Part shown: positions 57,949-64,000 of the stretch, piece after piece
Position numbering within the stretch: the first letter of the stretch is position 1
How the letters are laid out: each line of letters begins with the position of its first letter
Origin: DASULK01 sp036278255
GTDB taxonomy: Bacteria; Actinomycetota; Actinomycetes; Mycobacteriales; Micromonosporaceae
Direction of reading: 5' to 3'
Assembly: GCA_036278255.1 (NCBI GenBank)
Contig: DASULK010000018.1
Location: forward strand, 16,813 to 80,812
Length of the DNA stretch: 64,000 nt
Position numbers and translations under genes: made by a program
The notes under the pieces: model-generated
Database searches by the model: none
The model's input: only the letters and a program-made list of their open reading frames with translations
Told to the model about the DNA's origin: nothing

Positions 57949-59063
57949 TGCGGCGACGCTCGGCGATCCTGGTCCTGGAGGACGGTCGCACCTTCCGCGG
58001 CGAGGCGTACGGCAGTGTGGGGGAGACCTTCGGCGAAGCGGTCGTCACCACCGGGATGACCGGCTATCAGGAGACCCTGACCGACCCCTCCTACTACCGC
58101 CAGGTGGTGGTGCAGACCGCCCCGCACATCGGCAACACCGGAGTCAACGGTGAGGACGACGGGTCCGACCGGATCTGGGTGGCCGGTTACGCGGTGCGCG
58201 AGGCGGCCCGGATCGGCTCCAACTGGCGGGCGACCGGCGGGTTGGAGGACCGGTTGGCCGCTGAGGGGGTGGTGGGCATCTGCGGCATCGACACCCGGGC
58301 GTTGACCCGGCACCTGTATGAACAGGGCACGATGCGGATCGGTATCTCCAGCCGGGACGACGACGTGCCGGCGCTGCTGCGTCGGGTACGGGAGGCGCCG
58401 CGGTTGCTCGGCGCTGATCTGTCAGCCGCGGTGACCACGGCCGCGCCATACACGGTGCCGGCCGAGGGGGAGCACCGCTTCACGGTCGCTGCCCTGGATC
58501 TGGGGATCAACCGCGCTCTGCCGCGGCGGCTCGCCGCTCGCGGGGTGGCCACTCACGTGCTGCCGGCGTCGGCGGCCCTCGACGAGGTGCTCGCGATCGG
58601 TGCGGACGCGGTGTTCCTCTCCCCCGGTCCCGGGGATCCGGCCACCGCCGAACACGCCGTGGAGCTGACTCGTAACGTGCTGCGTCAACGGATTCCGCTC
58701 TTCGGCGTCGGCTTCGGGCACCAGATTCTGGGTCGGGCGCTGGGCTTCGGGACGTACCGGCTGCGCCACGGCCACCACGGCATTAACCAGCCGGTGCAGG
58801 AGCTGAGCACCGGCCGGGTCGAGATGACCCGCCACAGCCACGACTTCGCGGTCGAAGCCCCGCTGCACCGGGTCGTCGACACCGATTTCGGTGGGGTAGA
58901 GGTCAGTCACGTGTGCCCCAACGACAACGTGGTCGAGGGCTTGCGGGCGCGGGATCTGCCCGCCTTCACCGTCCAGTACCACCCGGAGGGGGCGGCGGGA
59001 CCGTATGACGCGGACCACCTGTTCGACCGCTTCACCGAACTGATCGAGGGGCGCCATGCCTAA
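57948..59063 (+). CDS. carA: Carbamoyl-phosphate synthase small subunit, glutaminase Cys replaced by Gly
   Basis: Product of 371 residues, normal length and fold: an N-terminal CarA domain (GMTGYQETLTDPSYYRQVVV, GIDTRALTRHL) and a class I glutaminase domain (LSPGPGDP, HPEG with His345 and Glu347). The nucleophile motif GxCxGHQ reads GVGFGHQ, so Gly255 (GGC at 58710-58712) replaces the catalytic cysteine. Other usually fixed sites also differ: GIKR becomes GINR, GHRG becomes GHHG, and NHGF becomes SHDF. It probably cannot split glutamine, so the synthase would need free ammonia or another glutaminase. It overlaps carB by 8 bp. Confidence 0.93.
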   Translation: MRRRSAILVLEDGRTFRGEAYGSVGETFGEAVVTTGMTGYQETLTDPSYYRQVVVQTAPHIGNTGVNGEDDGSDRIWVAGYAVREAARIGSNWRATGGLEDRLAAEGVVGICGIDTRALTRHLYEQGTMRIGISSRDDDVPALLRRVREAPRLLGADLSAAVTTAAPYTVPAEGEHRFTVAALDLGINRALPRRLAARGVATHVLPASAALDEVLAIGADAVFLSPGPGDPATAEHAVELTRNVLRQRIPLFGVGFGHQILGRALGFGTYRLRHGHHGINQPVQELSTGRVEMTRHSHDFAVEAPLHRVVDTDFGGVEVSHVCPNDNVVEGLRARDLPAFTVQYHPEGAAGPYDADHLFDRFTELIEGRHA

Positions 59064-62000
59064 ACGGACCGACCTGAAGCATGTCCTGGTGATCGGCTCG
59101 GGGCCGATCGTGATCGGCCAGGCGTGTGAGTTCGACTATTCCGGCACCCAGGCCTGCCGGGTGCTGCGCGCCGAGGGGCTGCGGGTCAGCCTGGTCAACT
59201 CCAACCCGGCGACGATCATGACCGATCCGGAGTTCGCCGACGCCACCTACGTGGAGCCGATCACCCCCGAGTTCGTCGAGATGGTGATCGCCCGGGAGCG
59301 GCCGGATGCGCTGCTGGCGACCCTCGGCGGGCAGACCGCGCTCAACACGGCGGTGGCGCTGCACGAGTCGGGGGTCCTCGACAAGTACGGGGTCGAGCTG
59401 ATCGGCGCCGACATCGAGGCGATTCGGCGGGGCGAGGACCGGCAGCTGTTCAAGGAGATCGTCGCCGCGGCCGGTGGGGAGACGCCGCGCAGCCGGGTGT
59501 GCCATTCGATGGACGAGGTGCGCCGGACGGTCCAGGAGCTGGGCCTGCCGGTGGTGATCCGGCCGTCGTACACCATGGGTGGGCTCGGCTCGGGGATGGC
59601 GCACACCGAGGAGGAGCTGGAGCGCATCGCCGGGGCTGGCCTGGCCGAGTCCCCCGTGCAGGAGGTCCTCATCGAGGAGAGCGTCCTCGGCTGGAAGGAG
59701 TACGAGCTGGAGCTGGTGCGCGACCGCAACGATAACGTGGTGGTCGTCTGCTCCATCGAGAACATCGACCCGATGGGCGTACACACCGGCGACAGTGTCA
59801 CGGTCGCCCCTGCCATGACGTTGACCGACCGGGAGTACCAGCGGCTGCGCGATCTGGGGATCGCGGTGCTGCGGGAGGTCGGGGTCGACACCGGTGGCTG
59901 CAACATCCAGTTCGCGATCAACCCGACCGACGGCCGGATCGTGGTGATCGAGATGAACCCGCGGGTGTCCCGCTCTTCGGCGTTGGCGTCGAAGGCCACC
60001 GGATTCCCGATCGCGAAGATCGCTGCGAAGCTGGCGATCGGCTACACCCTGGACGAGATCCCCAACGACATCACCCGGCAGACGCCGGCGGCGTTCGAAC
60101 CGGCGCTGGACTACGTGGCGGTGAAGATTCCGCGGTTCGCGTTCGAGAAGTTCTCCGGCGCGGACCCGGAGCTGACCACGACCATGAAGTCGGTCGGTGA
60201 GGCGATGAGCCTGGGCCGCACCTTTGCCGAGGCGCTGGGCAAGGCGATGCGGTCGATGGAGACGCAGCAGGTCGGGTTCTGGACCACCCCGGACCCGCAG
60301 GACACCGTCCCGCTGGAGACCGGTCCGGCCGGCGCCGCCCTCGACGCTACGTTGGCGGCCCTGCGTGTGCCGCACGACGGACGGCTCTACACCATCGAGC
60401 GGGCGTTGCGGCTCGGAGCCTCCGTCGCCCAGGTCGCCGAGGCCTCCGGCGTCGATCCGTGGTTTGTGGACCAGATCGCTGCCCTGGTCGACCTGCGGGC
60501 CCAGATCGTGGCAGCACCCGTGCTCGACGCCGAGCTGCTGCGGCGTGCCAAACGGGCCGGGCTCTCCGACCGGCAGGTGGCCGCGCTCCGGCCGGAACTG
60601 GCCGGTGAGGACGGGGCCCGGCGGCTGCGCCACCGGCTCGGGATCCGCCCGGTCTACAAGACGGTGGACACCTCGGCGGGCGAGTTTGCCGCCGCCATCC
60701 CCTTCCACTACTCCTCCTACGAGGAGGAGTGTGAGATCGAGCCCTCGGCGCGGCCGAAGGTGCTGATCCTCGGCTCCGGCCCGAACCGGATCGGTCAGGG
60801 CATTGAGTTCGACTACTCGTGTGTGCATGCGGCGATGGCGTTGCGGGACGCCGGTTATGAGACCGTGATGGTCAACTGCAACCCGGAGACGGTCTCCACC
60901 GACTTCGACACCGCGGACCGGCTCTACTTCGAACCCCTCACCTTCGAAGATGTGCTGGAGGTGTGGCACGCCGAGGATCGCACCGGCCGGGCGGCCGGTG
61001 GCCCCGGCGTGGTCGGCGTGATCGTCCAGCTCGGTGGTCAGACGCCGCTGGGGTTGGCGCAGCGTCTCAAGGACGCCGGGGTGCCGATCGTCGGCACCAC
61101 CCCGGAATCGATCAACCTGGCCGAGGATCGGGGCGCGTTCGGAACCGTCCTGGCCCGGACCGGCCTGCGCGCGCCGGCGCACGGGACCGCCACCTCGTAC
61201 GACGAGGCCCAGGCGATCGCCGACGAGATCGGCTACCCGGTGTTGGTCCGCCCCTCCTACGTGCTCGGCGGCCGCGGCATGGAGATCGTCTATGACGACG
61301 TCAAGCTGCGCGACTACATCGGCCGTGCCACCGATATCTCCCCGGACCATCCGGTGCTGGTCGACCGGTTCCTCGACGACGCGATCGAGATCGACGTCGA
61401 CGCGCTCTGCGACGCCACGGGCGAGGTCTACCTCGGTGGCGTCATGGAGCACATCGAGGAGGCCGGGATCCATTCGGGTGACTCCTCCTGCGTCCTGCCT
61501 CCGATCACCCTGGCCAGCTCGCACCTGGCCGAGGTACGCCGCTACACCGAACAGATCGCCCGCGGCGTGGGGGTGCGCGGGCTGCTCAATGTGCAGTACG
61601 CGCTCAAGGACGACACCCTCTACGTGCTGGAGGCCAACCCGCGGGCTTCGCGTACCGTGCCCTTCGTCTCCAAGGCCACGGCGGTACCGCTGGCCAAGGC
61701 CGCGGCCCGAATCATGCTCGGCGCCACGATCGACGAACTGCGGGCCGAGGGGTTCCTGCCGGCCAACGGCGACGGCGGCACCCTGCCCGACCAGGTCCCC
61801 ATCGCGGTCAAGGAGGCTGTGCTGCCGTTCAAACGGTTCCGCACCCGTACCGGCAAGGGGATCGACTCCCTGCTCGGCCCGGAGATGAAGTCCACCGGCG
61901 AGGTGATGGGTATCGACCCGGCCTTCGGTAATGCCTTCGCCAAGTCCCAGGCCGCCGCCTTCGGCTCCCTGCCCACCCGCGGCCGAATCTTCGTCTCCGT

Positions 62001-62403
62001 CGCCAACCGGGACAAGCGCTCCATGATTTTCCCGATCAAACGGCTGGCGGATCTCGGGTTCGAGATCGTCGCCACCGTCGGCACGGGCGAGGTGCTGCGC
62101 CGGCACGGGATTTCCTGTGATCTGATCCGCAAACACTACGAGGAGGCCGGGGAGGGCCCCGACGCGGTGTCACTGATCACCAACGGCGAGGTCGCCCTCG
62201 TGATCAACACGCCGCAGGGGGGAGCTAGTGCCCGGTCCGACGGCTACGAGATCCGCAGCGCGGCGGTGACCAACGACATTCCGAGTATCACCACCGCGCC
62301 CGGGGTGGCGGCTGCGGTGATGGGGATCGAGGCGCTGATCCGCGGTGACATGTCGGTACGCCCGTTGCAGGAGCTGCATGCGATGCTGCGGGCGGCCCGG
62401 TGA
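59056..62403 (+). CDS. carB: Carbamoyl-phosphate synthase large subunit
   Basis: Product of 1115 residues with two duplicated ATP-grasp halves: the first has VLVIGSGPIVIGQACEFDYSG and RPSYTMGGLGSG, the second ILGSGPNRIGQGIEFDYS and RPSYVLGGRGMEIVY. A C-terminal MGS-like allosteric domain (about 960 on, RGRIFVSVANRDKRSM) follows. Both ATP sites look intact, in contrast to the altered CarA. The stop overlaps pyrD (GTGA). Confidence 0.96.
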   Translation: MPKRTDLKHVLVIGSGPIVIGQACEFDYSGTQACRVLRAEGLRVSLVNSNPATIMTDPEFADATYVEPITPEFVEMVIARERPDALLATLGGQTALNTAVALHESGVLDKYGVELIGADIEAIRRGEDRQLFKEIVAAAGGETPRSRVCHSMDEVRRTVQELGLPVVIRPSYTMGGLGSGMAHTEEELERIAGAGLAESPVQEVLIEESVLGWKEYELELVRDRNDNVVVVCSIENIDPMGVHTGDSVTVAPAMTLTDREYQRLRDLGIAVLREVGVDTGGCNIQFAINPTDGRIVVIEMNPRVSRSSALASKATGFPIAKIAAKLAIGYTLDEIPNDITRQTPAAFEPALDYVAVKIPRFAFEKFSGADPELTTTMKSVGEAMSLGRTFAEALGKAMRSMETQQVGFWTTPDPQDTVPLETGPAGAALDATLAALRVPHDGRLYTIERALRLGASVAQVAEASGVDPWFVDQIAALVDLRAQIVAAPVLDAELLRRAKRAGLSDRQVAALRPELAGEDGARRLRHRLGIRPVYKTVDTSAGEFAAAIPFHYSSYEEECEIEPSARPKVLILGSGPNRIGQGIEFDYSCVHAAMALRDAGYETVMVNCNPETVSTDFDTADRLYFEPLTFEDVLEVWHAEDRTGRAAGGPGVVGVIVQLGGQTPLGLAQRLKDAGVPIVGTTPESINLAEDRGAFGTVLARTGLRAPAHGTATSYDEAQAIADEIGYPVLVRPSYVLGGRGMEIVYDDVKLRDYIGRATDISPDHPVLVDRFLDDAIEIDVDALCDATGEVYLGGVMEHIEEAGIHSGDSSCVLPPITLASSHLAEVRRYTEQIARGVGVRGLLNVQYALKDDTLYVLEANPRASRTVPFVSKATAVPLAKAAARIMLGATIDELRAEGFLPANGDGGTLPDQVPIAVKEAVLPFKRFRTRTGKGIDSLLGPEMKSTGEVMGIDPAFGNAFAKSQAAAFGSLPTRGRIFVSVANRDKRSMIFPIKRLADLGFEIVATVGTGEVLRRHGISCDLIRKHYEEAGEGPDAVSLITNGEVALVINTPQGGASARSDGYEIRSAAVTNDIPSITTAPGVAAAVMGIEALIRGDMSVRPLQELHAMLRAAR

Positions 62404-63416
62404 TCTTTGAACGGGTGCTGCGTCCGCTCCTGTTCCGCATCGATGGCGGGGACGCCGAGGCGGCCCACGAGTGGACGTTGCGCCGGCTGGCCGCCCTGTC
62501 CCGCCACCCGGTGGCGTTGGCGGCCCTGCGGGCCCGCTACGCCGTGGCGTCCCCGCGTACCGTCTTCGGCGTCCGGTTCCCCAACCCGGTCGGCCTCGCC
62601 GCGGGGATGGACAAGGACGGCGTCGCCCTACCGGCCTGGCCGGCACTGGGCTTCGGCTTCGTCGAGGTCGGCACCGTCACCGCGCACGCCCAGCCCGGCA
62701 ATCCACGGCCCCGGTTGTTCCGGCTGCCGGCCAGCGGGGCAGTGATCAACCGGATGGGTTTCAACAATGCCGGTGCCCCGGCGTTGGCGGCCCGGTTGGC
62801 GGCGCTGCCCCGGCCGCTCGGCGTGCCGCTCGGGATCTCGCTGGGGAAGTCCAAGGTGACCTCGCTGGCCGCGGCGGTCGACGACTACCTGGACTCCTAC
62901 CGGGCGCTGCGCGACTTCGGCGATTACTTCGCCGTCAACGTCTCTTCACCGAACACCCCGGGCCTGCGGGAACTGCAGGACCGCGACCACCTGGATGCGC
63001 TGCTGGCGGCCCTGGTGGGGGAGAAGCCGATCCTCGTCAAGATCGCCCCCGACCTGTCGGAGGCGGCGATCGCCGAGGTGCTGGCGGTCTGCCTGGAGCG
63101 GGGGGCGGCCGGGGTGATCGCCACCAACACCACGCTCGGCCGCGGCGGCCTCGCCGCAACGGAGGTGGCCGGCGGGGCGCAGGCGGGTGGCCTCTCCGGG
63201 CGTCCATTGACCGCGCGGGCCCGCGACGTGGTCGCCTTCGTCCATCGCGAGACCGGGGGAGCGTTGCCGATCATCGGCGTCGGCGGGATCTTCGACCCCT
63301 CCGACGCGGCGGCGTTGTTCGACTCCGGAGCGAGCCTGGTGCAGCTCTACACCGGGTTCATCTACCGCGGTCCGGCCCTGGTGCGCGCCACCGCCCGGCA
63401 GGCGGTCCGGCGGTGA
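62400..63416 (+). CDS. pyrD: Dihydroorotate dehydrogenase, class 2 (quinone)
   Basis: Product of 338 residues. The N-terminal helix (FERVLRPLLFRIDGGDAEAAHEWTL) is the membrane-association part of class 2 enzymes. GLAAGMDKDG, NRMGFNNAG, the catalytic serine in NVSSPNTPGLRELQ, TNTTLGRGGL and GVGGIFDPSDAAALFDSGASLVQLYTG bind FMN and substrate. GTG start inside the carB stop. The stop overlaps bioA. pyrF, often next in this operon, is not in the window. Confidence 0.95.
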   Translation: MIFERVLRPLLFRIDGGDAEAAHEWTLRRLAALSRHPVALAALRARYAVASPRTVFGVRFPNPVGLAAGMDKDGVALPAWPALGFGFVEVGTVTAHAQPGNPRPRLFRLPASGAVINRMGFNNAGAPALAARLAALPRPLGVPLGISLGKSKVTSLAAAVDDYLDSYRALRDFGDYFAVNVSSPNTPGLRELQDRDHLDALLAALVGEKPILVKIAPDLSEAAIAEVLAVCLERGAAGVIATNTTLGRGGLAATEVAGGAQAGGLSGRPLTARARDVVAFVHRETGGALPIIGVGGIFDPSDAAALFDSGASLVQLYTGFIYRGPALVRATARQAVRR

Positions 63417-64000
63417 CCCCCGACGAGGTCCTCGCCGTCGACCGGGCCCACGTCTGGCACCCGTACGCCCCGATGCCCGCCGCCGTCGACCCGTACGTGG
63501 TGGCCGGCGCCGAGGGCGTACGGCTGCGGCTGGCCGACGGGCGCGAGCTGATCGACGGCATGTCGTCGTGGTGGGTGGCGATCCACGGCTACCGCCATCC
63601 GGTGCTCGACGCCGCCGTGGTCGAACAGTTGGGCCGGATGAGTCATGTGATGTTCGGCGGGCTCACCCACGCACCGGCGGTGCAGTTGGCCGCCACCCTC
63701 GTCGAGCTCACCCCACCCGGGCTCGACCATGTCTTCTTCAGTGACTCGGGCTCGGTGAGTGTCGAGGTTGCGATCAAGATGTGCCTGCAGTACCAGCGCG
63801 CGCAGGGCCACCCGGAGCGGCGCCGGCTCGCCACCTGGCGGGGGGGCTACCACGGTGACACGTTCCATCCGATGAGCGTCTGCGATCCGGAGGGGGGCAT
63901 GCATCATCTGTGGGGCGACGTGCTGCCCCGTCAGGTCTTCGCCCCCGCACCACCGGACGGTTTCGACGCCCCGGTGGATTCCGGCTACGAGACGGCCTTG
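63413..64000 (+). CDS. bioA: Adenosylmethionine-8-amino-7-oxononanoate aminotransferase BioA (partial, 3' end cut)
   Basis: The visible 196 codons run to the window edge. DRAHVWHPYAPM, DGMSSWWVAIHGYRHPVL with the BioA tryptophan pair, FGGLTHAPAVQLA, FFSDSGSVSVEVAIKM and RGGYHGDTFHPMSVCDPEGGMH are BioA signatures. It would convert KAPA to DAPA in biotin synthesis with SAM as amino donor. The PLP-lysine lies beyond the window. The GTG overlaps the pyrD stop (GTGA), an unusual joining of biotin and pyrimidine genes. Confidence 0.92.
   Translation, partial: MTPDEVLAVDRAHVWHPYAPMPAAVDPYVVAGAEGVRLRLADGRELIDGMSSWWVAIHGYRHPVLDAAVVEQLGRMSHVMFGGLTHAPAVQLAATLVELTPPGLDHVFFSDSGSVSVEVAIKMCLQYQRAQGHPERRRLATWRGGYHGDTFHPMSVCDPEGGMHHLWGDVLPRQVFAPAPPDGFDAPVDSGYETAL

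Noticed and set aside
59032..62136. Minus-strand open frame of 1034 codons opposite carB
   Set aside because: Antisense shadow of carB; the composition is artefactual and no domain is seen.

Overview
The window is a high-GC actinobacterial chromosome segment. Gene order, codon use and family-level resemblance point to the Micromonosporaceae (Salinispora or Micromonospora-like). Typical signs are the pgsA-patA-pimA glycolipid set, pdxS-yebC-ruvCAB-yajC-secDF-apt-rel synteny, an XRE/DUF397 pair, BldD, many GTG/TTG starts and several promoters that appear to give leaderless mRNAs. I see no rRNA, tRNA, CRISPR array, insertion sequence, prophage or secondary-metabolite cluster. Genus assignment is inference from recall, not from a search.

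Layout: 1-4910 holds phosphatidylinositol mannoside synthesis (end of pgsA, patA, pimA), a small membrane protein, the PLP synthase subunit pdxS (no pdxT beside it) and yebC. About 15.6 kb of accessory genes (4911-20574) then separate yebC from ruvC. These are an mgtA-type Mg2+ ATPase coupled to a PAP2-kinase-flippase fusion, a GH65 phosphorylase, a five-gene branched-chain-type ABC importer, and a 3-hydroxybutyrate dehydrogenase with a GAF/PucR regulator. 20575-29869 is conserved core: ruvCAB behind a candidate LexA box, yajC-secD-secF, apt and the ppGpp synthetase/hydrolase. 30060-36198 holds two cyclophilin-like membrane proteins, an MBL hydrolase, hisS and aspS. 36198-46739 holds a broken SDR gene, a GNAT gene, a 56-residue membrane protein, rarA, a long disordered membrane protein, DUF948 and other small membrane proteins, alaS, ruvX and mltG.

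46741-54092 is the shikimate block (aroE, then aroC-aroK-aroB-aroQ), followed by efp and nusB. It is interrupted by a small accessory module (47560-49669) made of two convergent-side cysteine-containing small genes, an XRE regulator broken by a frameshift plus an amber codon, and an intact DUF397 gene. bldD (minus strand) then faces the pyrimidine operon pyrR-pyrB-pyrC-carA-carB-pyrD, whose leader carries a PyrR-binding-loop motif. bioA follows pyrD with a stop/start overlap and runs off the window.

Most notable observations: (i) the CarA glutaminase domain has glycine where the catalytic cysteine belongs, together with other changes at usually conserved sites; (ii) a family of palindromic repeats built on GATCAAGG/CCTTGATC sits in three intergenic gaps, each between convergent genes; (iii) the XRE/DUF397 module has lost its regulator; (iv) mgtA is followed after 2 bp by a three-domain PAP2/kinase/LPG-synthase-TM protein; (v) the second of two tandem cyclophilins has lost the catalytic arginine; (vi) pdxT is missing from its usual place. 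No single locus here is convincingly a wholly new system. The CarA change and the repeat family are the best leads.
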